Shown: one piece after another, positions 33,461 to 44,700 of the stretch | Layout of the letters: every line of letters starts with the position of its first letter | How positions within the stretch are numbered: position 1 is the stretch's first letter | Assembly (NCBI RefSeq): GCF_000972845.2 | Contig: NW_020853581.1 | Coordinates: 186,001-250,000, forward strand | Source: Larimichthys crocea | Taxonomy: Eukaryota; Chordata; Actinopteri; Sciaenidae | Direction of reading: 5' to 3' | Length of the DNA stretch: 64,000 nucleotides | Program-made: the position numbers and the translations under genes | Notes under the pieces: generated by a model | The model's database searches: none | Seen by the model: only the letters and a program-made list of their open reading frames with translations | Told to the model about the DNA's origin: nothing

Positions 33461-33486
33461 AGAAAGAAAAGAAAAGAAAGAAAAAG
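33461..33486. repeat. (AAAG)n purine tract
   Basis: AAGAAAG-type units with minor interruptions. It encodes the phenylalanine run of the overlapping minus-strand frame, which is therefore not a gene. Confidence 0.85.
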
Positions 33487-33529
33487 AACAAGTAAACCAT
33501 GGGAGGTCACTGAATTAAAGCTGTGACAG

Positions 33530-34459
33530 ATCTTTAAGTTAGTGTGTGGTTGGGTTTATATTTGAAAATAACCCAGCGAGATTCTTATTAGGGCATTTTT
33601 CCCTCTAAACTAGTTCCAAATTTGCGTTCCTTCCCCCTTAAAGATGTGAGATGTGTGTAAAAGCACCACACTGAGATATGTGCTAAATACCAACTGAGGA
33701 AAAAAAAAATCCCCATATCTGTCATTAAAAGGATCATAGAGTATAATCATCGTTTTACAATTGGAACACATGCTGTAATAGCGCATTCAACAGTCCTGTG
33801 CAGTCACTATACTTTCTGACATGATACTACAGCACATAATGCAGCCTGTAATTATCTGTTTCCTGAAGGTGGAGGGCTGCGTAAAACTGCCATGAGCTCC
33901 CCTGTGCCTTTCATAAAACGCTTTTCTCCTCTTTGGCAATCACTCGCGCAGACTGACTCACTGGGCTTTGACAAGGAACTTAAGCAGGTTCACACCAGGA
34001 GGGGCAGTAGTACAGCAGCCATCTGGTTAGGAGAACAAAGAGCAGTAAAATATATTGCACACCTACTCATGACTTACTGTACAAACCTGTGTTCTTTAAC
34101 TTACTCATTCACTTTGGTGAGGGATTGTACTTGGACTTATTATAAGCTTCCTGGCAGTTTATATATATATATATATATATGTACTGGACTGCCATCATAC
34201 CAAAGCTTTAATATCAGGCCTTAACATGACCCTTCATCCCTGCAATCCGCTGTGAACAGACAGGAATACATGATACCCATATCTTTTAGCAGTGTGAGAT
34301 TAAAGAAGCTAAATAAACATAATCAACACAGGCGATAGTGCTGTTGTCCACTGCCTTATCTAAAAATACTCTTGTGAGACGTCATCACCCTGCTACTCAG
34401 ATTGGCGGGGGTACTGAAGTGCTTTCTTAATGATACAGCAAATGAAGGCAGGGAGGGAG
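33530..34459. other. non-coding stretch, nothing recognised
   Basis: The plus-strand frame at 33892-34224 (110 codons) runs through a (TA)n microsatellite giving alternating Y-I, so it is spurious. No other gene evidence. Confidence 0.5.
34160..34180. repeat. (TA)10 microsatellite
   Basis: Perfect AT/TA alternation. Confidence 0.95.
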
Positions 34460-34460
34460 C

Positions 34461-34499
<39 letters not shown>
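34461..34499. repeat. (GT)n microsatellite
   Basis: GT run of about 19 units with one T-rich interruption near its start. It lies just upstream of an enhancer-like block. Confidence 0.95.
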
Positions 34500-34501
<2 letters not shown>

Positions 34502-34544
34502 TGTGGTGGTGGAGGTAGAGCAGGAGGAGAGAAAGAGAGGGTAA

Positions 34545-34925
34545 AAAAAAACATTAATTATTAGCCCCAGTGGGATCTCTTATATTCTGTCTAGCCTGGA
34601 CAACACCAATTAATACAGCAATTATTATCCTGGCCCGTAGCACAGGGTTGACTAAGCTGGCTTGCCTTCTGACGATTATGGCGTGAGGGGAAGCAGCAGA
34701 AGAGAGGCATGCTGGAGCGAGATTATTCATCTCACACTAAACCCCTGCTTTTATGATGCATGGGTGATGGGGGAGATAGCCAAAAGAGCCAAAGAGTAAT
34801 TTAGTCTGCACATTTCAACTCAGCATTACTGCAACACAATCTCCCTATAGATTAATTTCTGTTGGGTGTCATCTTTAGGGGTGTAGGAGAGCACCAATTC
34901 GATAAAGAATGAACCGTGCAGACAT
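34545..34925. promoter_or_regulatory. candidate conserved non-coding element (strong)
   Basis: Words include AACATTAATTATTAGCCCC, ACCAATTAATACAGCAATTATTATCC, GACGATTATGGCG, GAGATTATTCATCTC, TTTTATGATGCATGGG, AGAGTAATTTAG and ATAGATTAATTTC. Several paired TAAT cores with 2-3 bp spacing are typical of paired-class homeodomain sites. No simple repeats occur inside. One of the three clearest enhancer-like blocks here. Confidence 0.5.
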
Positions 34926-36824
34926 TTTCTCATATTTCACCCTCCTCCAGAGTAACAAGCAGGCCTAAAGCTGTACTTTAAGTCTGAGACCCACTAGATC
35001 CTGTGTGACAGGTGCACAGTTCACAGTGCTAGTCCTCTTCTTATACCCCCGAGGTCTTATTCTGGGGCTGTGACCCAGCCCTGCACTGCATTCATTTCTT
35101 AAACATTGTCTTTTCCCCCTCCCCTCTCTTGGCCCTGATTCTTAAGCAGTGGACGCAGATGTAAGCAATAGCTCCACCTAGTTTCTGCAGCGTGGCTCTC
35201 GCCCATGCACTCCTTTTGAAAAGCAGCACAGACGTCTGAATGGGGCTTGGATGAAAGAAGATCTGGCGTTTCAAATAAAATACTGCTCCCATATTATCCC
35301 CCTACTCCAGTCAAATTATCCACTGTGCTCTATTCTTTCTCATCATCTTTTTGGACAGGAGAGCTCCCTGTCTCTCTTGTTCTATTTTTGCGCCTCCCCG
35401 TCCCCGTCCCCGCTCTCCTGCAGTGACAGCCCTTGCAGGAGCGTCTTAAGCACATATGCCCCTTTTCCCCGCAGCCACTGTAAAATCTGTGCTGACAGCC
35501 AATGAAAACAACACGGATGCTTGCATGTTATCTTGACATGGCCATGTTAAGCTTCGCTCTCATGATGCTAAATGGTCGTCATAAACCTTTTAAGATCTGC
35601 GCGGCCTAATATGGACTTTTATAAAAACATTATGCTGTGTAATATGTTTAGGCTGAGCGAGGACATACAGTAGGCAGCCACCACTCGCTGTCACAGAGCT
35701 CAAAAGTCTGTCGCTTTATCAAAACAATGCACGTGCTCTATTCGAAAAAAAGCAGCAAGGTGTTCACACAGATGAATATTCTGTCCTCTGAATGTACAAT
35801 GTTTCATGTAATTCGATTTTAATTTGAAAAATCTTTAAAATCAGAGTATTGATGTGGATTATTTTATGTCCTACAGTCTCCTGCTCTCTAATCTATCGCT
35901 GCTTTTCTATGGGATCAATTGCCAAAACAATTACAGTCTACAGGATCTCGTCTAACAAGCCCTTGGAGTACTAAGAATGATTAGATGGCGGGTATTACAT
36001 GAGGAACCCATCTTTGGATTAGTGATGAACACAATAAATTCTGAAATAAGTGGAGGAATATGTACATCCCTTTGATGGAAGACGCTTAGGTGATTGCTGC
36101 CACGAGAGGATTTGTCAGCATAACACAGGATCTCAAACAATAATGTGTGTGTGATAGGACACCATGGAACACATTCATCGCCCAATTCACTGCCTGTCGT
36201 GTAAATGGATTTCTCCTCCAGAAAAAAAACGAGCGAAAGGGCCAGAAAGAATGCAGTTTCATCATCGTTTATTTGAATACATGAAACCATCCTCAACATC
36301 ACCATCATCGAAAAAACGAGAGCTGCATTTATTCCCTTAAAAAAAAAAAAAAGAAATCCTGCAAATGTCTGCCTGCTCCAAGAGATCACAGGTTTTAGTT
36401 TAGTAATTGGTACACGCTGCATGCTCTTTCCAGCACGTCCGTCATTTATTTACAGGGGTGTTGTGTTGCGCCTCAGTACAGAAAACCGGCCAGGCCTCTA
36501 AGAGGAGGCGCTGTCATTGTCACTGCGAGGTGTAGGATAACAGCTCTTGAGCAGGTTGTAATTAGAGTGGCTGAGGTGTAATGAGGGTGCAAGATTCCTG
36601 CTCCTGGAGCCGGTGCCAAACTGGACCAGGGTGCCGATGGCACACCGTTGAGTGGCATCCCAGCCAGAGCGAGGTTGCCGCCTCGCTGTCCCTACCTGTG
36701 ACTTGGAGCAGCTGAGCGAACACCTGACAAAAAGGCTGCGTCGCATCAGAGGAGGCTTGGATTGGAGTCGCTGAATATTTTCACAATATTTTCTCAGCTG
36801 AACTGGAGAGGTTCCCAACAGGTG
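34926..36824. other. non-coding stretch with small structured patch near 35.4 kb
   Basis: No gene is recognised. A minus-strand frame of 156 codons (35952-36422) includes a phenylalanine/lysine patch from an A-run at about 36340-36352 and no recognisable domain. The segment 35440-35640 is repeat-free and could be conserved. Confidence 0.45.
35394..35441. repeat. (CCCCGT)3 tandem plus 8-bp hairpin
   Basis: Three CCCCGT/CCCCGC hexamers are followed by CTCCTGCA (35415-35422) and TGCAGGAG (35434-35441), a perfect 8-bp inverted repeat with an 11-nt loop. Confidence 0.8.
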
Positions 36825-36848
36825 GTAATAATAATAATAATAATAATG
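36825..36848. repeat. (ATA)n / (AAT)n trinucleotide microsatellite
   Basis: About eight AAT units, followed by GATGATAATGAT and a shorter AATAATAATAA at about 36865. Confidence 0.93.
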
Positions 36849-37581
36849 ATGATAATGATCCCGAGGAATAATAATAAAGTTGTTAAAGTGATTCTCAAGT
36901 CGAGAACAGAGGCAGCGCTTTGGCTCCAGAGAACATAATGTAATGTAAGACGTGAAAGAATTTGTGGTTTACTGATTGACTCGTAGATGAAAATGTTTGT
37001 TCATCCTGGATGTTTGAAAATATTTTCTGGCAGAGTCCTCTTTTCCTATGGTCACATTTTAAGTTGTACACGTACAACAAACACAAACACACACACACAC
37101 GTACACGGACACACGGCTCTTTTTGCACTCTTGGCAAAATGAAAACTTCTGTCAGAGTCAGATTGAAATTTATATCAGTTTGTCAGGCGCAAGCCAAAAA
37201 TGATCTTACTGCACATTATTTTGATAAGTTTGGTGCCAGAGATAGAGAAGAAATAGAGGAAAGAGGGAGGAAAGTACCCCACACTCCACACACCAGATAA
37301 GTGCAGAAGCCAAGATTCCTCATACTGCTCCATCAGTAAGTGCTCAACCTGACCCTAAAAAAAAAAAAAAGAAAACCTTTTGATGGAGATGATTTTTGCA
37401 TAATATTCCACCTAAACTGCACCCAATTTTCTCTGACAAGAAACAACATCAATCGCTCCAAAATATTCAAAAACAATCCAGCTGCACAGTGGGCTGTGTT
37501 TATTCAACACTTAAACAGCAATGCACTAATTTAGTTTTTTTTTTTTTTTGAAAATCATGTGTTGGTTCTGTACACTAATGG

Positions 37582-37632
<51 letters not shown>

Positions 37633-38289
37633 TGCGCGCGCGTGCCTGCTTGTTCGCTAACTGTGATGTGCCAGGAGTTCGTCAAAGTACAGACTGCTAC
37701 TACCGTACGTGATTGAACTTTTAAATTAGTTTGTGAGTAGTTCTCCATCTGACACTTTGGAGACAACACAGCCGAGGAATCGTAATGAGGAGGTGGAAAA
37801 AAAGAGTTATGTCAATAAAGTGTTGACATATAATTTTCTTCCCTTGTTTATTTATTTTCTTAATGAAGAGAAAGCCTTTATCTGTGGCTGAACCACCACC
37901 ATGAAATTCTTTTCTTGGCTCTGTGTGGAGTCAACCACAGTGTAACCCAGTTACACCATGTCAGAGCGGCAGCACAGAGCAAAGCGCCTCATTACCACTT
38001 CTGCTAGAGAACATAACCACAATAAAACCACCCCTTTCCACCAGGGCAGGCGGCGGGGGCAGCCACTGTATTTGTGTCCGGCCCCAAGGGTGAAAGGAGT
38101 GGGCGAGCTGTGGTTCTGCTGGCTGGGTCGAGTCAGGGTTAACTTTTAGTGTATTCTAATGTTGTAGAATATGAAATACTGTTACAGTGGAAATTATGAT
38201 AGTTTAGGCCCATAATGTATTTATTCCTTACTGTACTTTTACTGAGGGAGACCATTTTTATAGTTTATTATATTCATTGATATAACAAG
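36849..38289. other. non-coding stretch rich in simple repeats
   Basis: Contains a CA-rich tract (37078-37115), A14 (37357-37370), T15 (37535-37549) and a long GT microsatellite. No exon is recognised. 38040-38120 is GC-rich but not coding. Confidence 0.5.
37582..37642. repeat. (GT)n(GC)n microsatellite
   Basis: About 25 GT units with one ATGT interruption, ending in GCGCGCGCG. The alternating purine-pyrimidine run has Z-DNA potential. Confidence 0.96.
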
Positions 38290-38690
38290 AACAGCAGTTA
38301 ACTCCTTTTTCCTTCTGTCTGGTGTAAACTGTAAACTGCAGCTGAGGAGTCTGGCATGCGGTGAGCCAGTCAGGGACGGGCACTTTCCCGAAGTCCTGTC
38401 GGGCTAGTAGGAGCAGACCCCCACAGGCCATAAACTCCATAATGTAGGCCATCACAGCAGCTAGCCCGTGTAAGTCTGACTTCTGAGGGGCTTCCAAAAT
38501 ACCATGGCAGCACCTTCATTTCCCCGCCACTCGCCAGGCAAGAATGTCAATACGACTGAAAGAATGTCTCGGGAAAATGTCGAGGGGATTAATCAACACC
38601 TGTACTCCTTGGATATGGATTTACAAATAGCCTCAGACTAAGAGACAGTGCAAACTAAGCAAAGCGAGACCCCTGGATTTCATCTTTCTC
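38290..38690. promoter_or_regulatory. candidate conserved non-coding element
   Basis: Clean, CpG-richer block with GCCATAAACTCCATAATG, GTCAATACGAC, GGGGATTAATCAACACC and TTCCCGAAGTCCTG words. CATAAA and GATTAATCAAC are HOX/PBX-like. No exon-like frame. Confidence 0.38.
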
Positions 38691-39109
38691 TGCATACATC
38701 TGAATATGAGCAGAAACGAGGAAGTTTGCTCTACCAGGCAAAAGCTTGAACTGAAACCAGAAAAATGATTTATTGTTTGTCTTTAATCTTATTTATTTTA
38801 ATTTTATAATGTTATAGATGAGTACATGTGTTAAATGAAAGATAGGGACAGGTTCATACTTATGCAGTGAGGTGACATATTGTGACAGGATCTTTGAATG
38901 ATGGCTAATACATAAGCACATATTAATGATTATGATGAGAATCATTTGTTTCCATGTGCCAGTCATAGATGTGCCGTTGTGGTAATAGTATCCATATCCC
39001 TTATGTCAGTAAAAGCAGTGTAAAAAAAAGTCACGCATTAAAATGTTTACTTTGTACTAATTTGAACTGATTCTATATTTTTGTATTTTTATGTTTGTAA
39101 TTAATATCT
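38691..39109. other. AT-rich non-coding stretch
   Basis: Mostly T/A-rich filler with no recognised gene, RNA or element. Confidence 0.5.
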
Positions 39110-39350
39110 AAAACTGGTCATATGTTTGTATTTAAAACTTTAACAAAAGAGGACGTAAGAAACTAAGAAAGTAACTAGTAACTATAGCTGTTAAATTTAG
39201 TGTAAAAAAACAAACAAAAAAACATTTCAATGAATTTGATTTAATGGGGTGGAATGAAATGGAAATATTCAAGTAAAGTACCTCAAAGCGGTTCTTAAGC
39301 GCAGTACTGGAGTACATTTACTGTGCTTTGTTACTCCTCCGCTCCAAATG
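39110..39350. mobile_element. degraded fish interspersed repeat
   Basis: The end of this segment reads GGAAATATTCAAGTAAAGTA, CCTCAAAGCGGTTCTTAAGC and GCAGTACTGGAGTACATTTA, then a TTACTCCTCCGCTCC tail. This closely parallels a very common teleost repeat motif (AAGTACCTCAAA-TACTTAAGTACAGTACTTGAGTA). It has mutations at several of the TAC/GTA words, so it is an old copy. No open frame remains. The 5' boundary is uncertain. Confidence 0.7.
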
Positions 39351-39639
39351 TGTTTAGCATTAATAAAATGACTAGTGATTACGGCTCTGCAATAATTTAA
39401 TAATTTACAGTGTTTCAATACAGCCCTATGAAATAATGATCAGTCAAGTCAACTTGACACTGTTACATTATTCTATTTACTACATAATTTATTAAAAGCA
39501 AACACTAATTATAATCTCTCCGAAAATGAGAGAAATTATGGAATAATCATTTTAGAGTACGAGTTTTATCTCGCCTTTATTACAGATTCTGATTATTATC
39601 GTGACAAAATGATAGCAGCTGTTAACTTCTTTATGTGCA
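39351..39639. other. AT-rich non-coding stretch
   Basis: Contains several TAATAATTTA-like words and no recognised gene or repeat family. Confidence 0.45.
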
Positions 39640-40380
39640 CCTTCAGCAGCAATCTTTTTTGTGCAATCTCTCCCAAATGTCTGCATCCAAACCTGTGAGA
39701 ATAGGTATCATAAATTCATCTATCAGTGCGTGCACCTATTACATTCACACTTATTAAAAATGAACAAATTACACTATATTAGTGTGGCAGACGTGCTTTG
39801 TGACCTAACACTGAATAATATGCAGCTATGTTGTCTGTGCTGATATGTAGAGAGCAGATGATGTTATGAGGTGATAATGACTGAGCCGGGGTAATTGCTC
39901 TGCCAGTAGGAGACCTGTAATCATCGCACTGTGATTATGTAATGGACCTTGCTGATATTGAGCAGGTGAGCTGAGAGCAAGTTGATTCATTTGCAGCATC
40001 CACAACAAGGACTTAATTTACATGCACATGGAAATCAACATCACACTGCTATTAAGACAATAAAGGCGGTACAAGAGGACCTATTTAAACCTCACGTGTG
40101 TGTTATTATGAGTGTGTGTGATCACAGAAATATATGTGGAGAACAGTGTTGGTTATTAGTATCATTACAGATCATTAGATATGTATTTATTTAATGACAT
40201 CTCTTAAAGTGTCATGCCAGGTTTAATTGGTGATTAGGCTTAAGTTACCTAACCACAGGTGGCTACTTAACTGAACTATTAGAGCAGGTGTCTTTTATTG
40301 AGTCTTGTTAAGCTTAATGACAATATTGTCTCGGTCAGGCTATTGGTAATCAATAAAGTCATGTTTGCCTATCAACAAAA
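39640..40380. promoter_or_regulatory. candidate conserved non-coding element (long, strong)
   Basis: About 700 bp of unique sequence with almost no low complexity. It includes GGGGTAATTGCTCTGCC, CCTGTAATCATCGCACTGTG, GATTATGTAATGGACC, GGACTTAATTTACATGC, CTATTAAGACAATAAAGGC, CATTTAATGAC-type words, GGTTTAATTGGTGATTAGGC and GGTAATCAATAAAGTC. The density of TAAT/ATTA/AATCA words fits a homeodomain-PBX-driven enhancer. Two adjacent elements (39840-40080 and 40180-40370) are possible. Confidence 0.48.
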
Positions 40381-40830
40381 CCACTGCAAGGCTTTTCCAA
40401 CTTAAAGGATCAAGCTGGTGATATTCTGTGACCAAAACCAACAATGAATTAATCCTATAAGCAAGTGTTGTCTGATTTTGCATATTCTTCTGTGCCACTG
40501 TTGTCTAAAAGCACATCATTGGACTGGCTGACACGTTCCTTCATCATGCTGAACACAGGCACTGTAGTTTATTTTGACTCTGTCCCACATACACTGTCCC
40601 TCTGCTGTTAAAACTTAATAAAACATGAAATGTGTATTCATCCACAGTTCAACGTCCTGTTTAAAAATGATAGTTGCCAGCAAACTGATGAGCTTTTTAA
40701 AAATTGAAACTTTATATTTGTGACTAACCTTTAAAGATTTATTTAGACATTTGCAATTATTTAGAGACCTCAATCTCCAACACTTCAGCTACATCAGTTG
40801 CACCCAATTGCCTTTTCGCCTGTGTGTCAG
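40381..40830. other. non-coding stretch, nothing recognised
   Basis: AT-rich sequence leading to the candidate splice acceptor at 40829-40830. Possible branch-point-like words lie at 40775-40800. Confidence 0.45.
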
Positions 40831-40974
40831 ATGGAGGTGAGAGTGGTGAGAACGTTGAGCAGAGCTCGACCTCCCTCACACTGGCAGACACTGAACCTGT
40901 CTCACCCTGTCTCACCCTTCACCGGTCGGACACTATGTCTCCCCAAACAGGAGGATCCACGACTCCCAAGCAAG
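40831..40974 (+). CDS. possible internal coding exon (unknown gene)
   Basis: The segment is preceded by a pyrimidine-rich tract ending in GTGTGTCAG and followed by CAAG|GTGCAG, a weaker donor. The implied exon is 144 bp with phase 1 at both ends, so it is symmetric (48 codons). The frame is open and continues past the donor to 41144. The peptide is acidic to neutral and rich in Ser, Thr, Gly and Pro, with stretches such as ESGENVEQSSTSLTL, TEPVSPCLTLHRSDTMSP and TGGSTTPKQ, like a disordered linker of a nuclear or signalling protein. I do not recognise the family. If real, the window lies in introns of a plus-strand gene. A chance frame cannot be excluded. Confidence 0.28.
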
Positions 40975-41339
40975 GTGCAGCGCACTGCCCGTCACTGCCC
41001 ACCTCTTCATTGCTTGCACCTGCTAAAACATTTGAGGTATTTGAGCAGCAGGGCAACACATTTGCTTTTCATTTAACCTGCCTTTGGAGACCTTTGAAGT
41101 ACATAATAGCAGAGCAGCATAGGTCCCCCTCCCACCCCCCTTAATCATTTACCTAGTAAAGGCACATTCTCTGCAGCTAACCCATCAAGCGGAAAACGAG
41201 TTTGGCCCGCTATTTCTTTCTCCCTCCCTTTTTACCCTCCCACCTTTCCTCCCTTGCTCTCTCTCCCTCTCTCTCGGCCTGTTTTGCTCTGTGTGTGTCA
41301 CTCCCTCCCCTTCCCATTGTGAAACCCTCATGCATTTGC
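40975..41339. other. non-coding stretch with CT-rich tract
   Basis: A pyrimidine tract (CTCTCTCCC units, about 41217-41276) dominates. It explains the serine/leucine-rich frame on plus and the arginine/glutamate-rich frame on minus. No gene. Confidence 0.55.
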
Positions 41340-41690
41340 TCACTGACTCTACTGTATGTGAATGAGGGAGGCATGGAGCCAATTGTTGGCCACGTCTGGG
41401 CGTGAAAGGTTTCAAGAGATGGTGTGGCTGGCAGCCCATTGATACAACATGGCTAATTATCTTTTGCGTCCAATCATGAAGAAATTTATTGGCAGAGGGA
41501 ATGTAGCCTTTGTATTTTGGGCGAGATAATGAGACTTGTGTGCTTCAACAAGGAAAAAGATCTGGTTATAAATTCGAGTTGGGAACGGAGCCAGATTTGG
41601 CCTAAATGTTTAATCATCCTTAGTGATAATAGCATATGCTTTAATTTTTGCTTGTGAATGTCCTTATTAGACAGATGGGGCTGCCTGTGC
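41340..41690. promoter_or_regulatory. candidate conserved non-coding element
   Basis: Words include GCCAATTGTTGGCCACG (with CCAATTGTTGG near-palindrome), ACATGGCTAATTATC, GCGTCCAATCATG, AAATTTATTGGC, GTTTAATCATCC and CTTTAATTTTTGC, all in unique sequence. Two NFI/CCAAT-like words (TTGGCC, TTGGCAG) accompany the TAAT cores. A good enhancer texture. Confidence 0.43.
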
Positions 41691-41696
41691 ATGAAT

Positions 41697-41702
<6 letters not shown>

Positions 41703-41732
<30 letters not shown>
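41703..41732. repeat. (TG)15 microsatellite
   Basis: Perfect dinucleotide run. Confidence 0.96.
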
Positions 41733-41734
<2 letters not shown>

Positions 41735-44700
41735 AAGGGGGAGTTAATTCTCTCACAACTGTAATTAGATTATTATGTATTAGATAAATCCATTGGATTT
41801 TTATTTCTTATCAGAGTTCTGTGAACTTTCTGGAAGATATAAGAAATATTCCCTACAAATGAAACAGCTGTTTATGTTTTACATTATCCTTTAATCAGAA
41901 CCACGGAAGTGAATGTCTGGTTTAGATGATTTGGGCAATTCGCATGGCAACCGAATATATATTGAATAAACGCTGTGACGAAATGCTCCACAGTGATGGC
42001 TTTAATAGATGAACCCCTGGCAGTCACACACTAACTACCTTCACCTGTGAATGCTCACCTGGACCTGGGAACTTTTAACAGACATTATTACACACATTGA
42101 AGACACAGCCAAGAATCCGAGGATGTTTCGCTGGGAAATGTACTTAGGAAATGCCACAGGGCAATTTGCCCCACCAGCTAAGGCTATTTGTACATTGCAG
42201 TCCCTGTGAGTGGGTGCAATAACAACAGCTGGGGTTACAGATGCAGGTTTGCATCCTGTGTGGAGAAATACAATAAAAATATTGCCCAGCAAACTGTCTG
42301 AATGTCTGCTACATAGCTTTGTTTTTAGATATATGTCCATTTATATAAGCGTATTCTACACTTTGAAGACAGACAAGCATTGCTAAGAGATCTCTTTTGA
42401 TTCCAGCAAACTGAAGATACAAAGAGCACTACTCGATCATCTATGATCATCGACTAAGTGTCAATATCAGCATAAATGTTGACCCTGCCACCTCTACAGT
42501 CTGGCTGAGTGTCTGGTGGAATACCATATTCTTCTTCATGTCACTTGAACTGCACGGCTTGGAATTTTAGCACATATAAAGTGCTAATCTCGTCATTCAA
42601 GGCACAGGCCGTAAAGTGCAGTGTGGATAGTGTTGCTGAGAAACAGGCTGGGATTAGCAGGAATCTATGACCAAACTTTGGTGGGTGTGTTAGGGGCTAA
42701 AAAAATCTGCCCAATCAGTGCTCTCCCTGCTATGACACACTGAAAAGTTTGATAAAGTGTTCAGAGTTCCTGGAAGCAAAATTGTCCAAGGAAATGCAAA
42801 GTTGCAAGAGTGAAAATAGAGAAATCCACATGAGCTGGCAAAAACTCTTTTTTTTTTTTTTCAAATATCTGGAAGTATTTACAGTCTGCAGATCATGCAG
42901 TATTCTGTGAGTTCTTATCAACTTATCTTTTTTTTTATTCACAGTACATAATTATATAGGTTGCAATACACACTTCCATGCAGTAGTGACGGACAAACTG
43001 CAGAGGTGCGCTGTTATGTACAGCTGACCTGATCCAACCAAGCAGAAGACAAACAGCACAAAAACATGATCACACTGGCAACCGACTGTTGCCTGACTGC
43101 TTGTAAACTCTGGTTGCAAAACAGAGCTGCAGTAACCACTTTGTTAATCTTACAGAGCTGCAGGAAGCATATATAATATCTGCCGAAAAAGACTTCATAA
43201 CAATGATTGTAACTGTCCGACAGGAGCAAAACACTGACACGACAGTCCCTTCACTATGAGGAAATGCACTCTTCCACAGGGAAACTAAAGAGCACAACAC
43301 TATCTACTGCACTTCATTTGTCCAAGCTGTGGATATTTGCAGGCTTTCTGTTTTTCCTCAACACCTAAAATTGATAACTGTAACCAGGCAAAATGAATTA
43401 TCGAGCTTTAACTCGACATTCATTCACACAAACAAGGTTTCAAATTGAAAAAGTAGTGCTGATTTTGGACATTTGAGTGGACAGTTGTGGTCATCATTCT
43501 ACAAAAAAAAGTGTTCAAAATGTCAAATCTATTTCTAGCACGGCCAAGCCTCAAAGTTATTTTACAAATGATCACAGAGAACAGAGCAAGATAAATGCTT
43601 GAACATTTGGACTTGGCCAGCTATAAAATTTAGAGCTCATTAATCTTGATGAAACGACAACTTAACCAGTGACCTTCTCTCTATGTTGACTTGCTGAGTC
43701 TTCTTTGGTGGTTGCATCGCCAAAGCGTTGCAGGCTGTACTGAAATCAGTAGCAGCTCTCTTTGTTACATGTTACAGGACTTCTGAACCAACAAGGCATA
43801 TTTGCTCCATCACTCCATTGTTCAAGATTCAAATCCACATCGAAATCCTCTCGCCTTTGTCTTCTTCCAAGTCACATGGCTGCCTCCCACTCGGCAAACT
43901 CTGTTAGCAATTCCAGCCGACCAGGCTTAAAGGCACAGACTGCAAGCAACCACAATTATCTCAAATGTAAAATGTCATAACTGATGTAGGTTCAAAGCTA
44001 AATGTTATTTAAAGAGCTGTTCAGAGATCCATTTTTAACAACCTTTCTAACCAGTAAAACCTCCCTGGAAAACTAAAAGTAGCAAGTGGTTAATTAAAAC
44101 CCACACATCAATAAAAACTTATGAGGTAAAACAAACATTAGGGAGAGTAACAGGGTGTCTGTACACATCACTGAATATCAGCACACTCGGTCATTCTGGT
44201 GCTATCAATGTCAGTCACATCTCCTCACTGGCATTTTACTAGGGCCCTTGAGAGTTTCTCTTTAATGCTCAATTTAACACAATCATGGTATGAAAGGACC
44301 ACCTTCACCACCTGGCTCTTTCCTTCGGGAGAAAACCAGGCTGAGGATCAAACTCTTGACCCTGCTAACTAAAATTGTTATGCCCCCTTACAAATGAATC
44401 TGATATGCATGCTTACTTAACATATCTCCTTTCCTCTCACCATAGCTCCTGGTTCATTTGGGCATTTTTGCAGGGTATAGCTAACTTGCCGGCGCAGCTT
44501 CTGTCAATCTGGTTTGATTTATAAAAAACACTTTTGACTAAAACTGCTTTGATTCACAGATGAGCTAACAATGAACAGTGACTGGACACATGTCTGTACA
44601 AGCGTCCTCAACCTGCATCTAGAGTTTTTCATTAATCTGGATAGTATGTCATATGACACTTAAAGACCATTTCAGCGAGCCCAAGCAAAATTGCCGTCGA

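Noticed and set aside
35952..36422. 156-codon minus-strand open frame
   Set aside because: It crosses A-runs giving poly-Phe, has no recognisable domain and resembles a chance frame.
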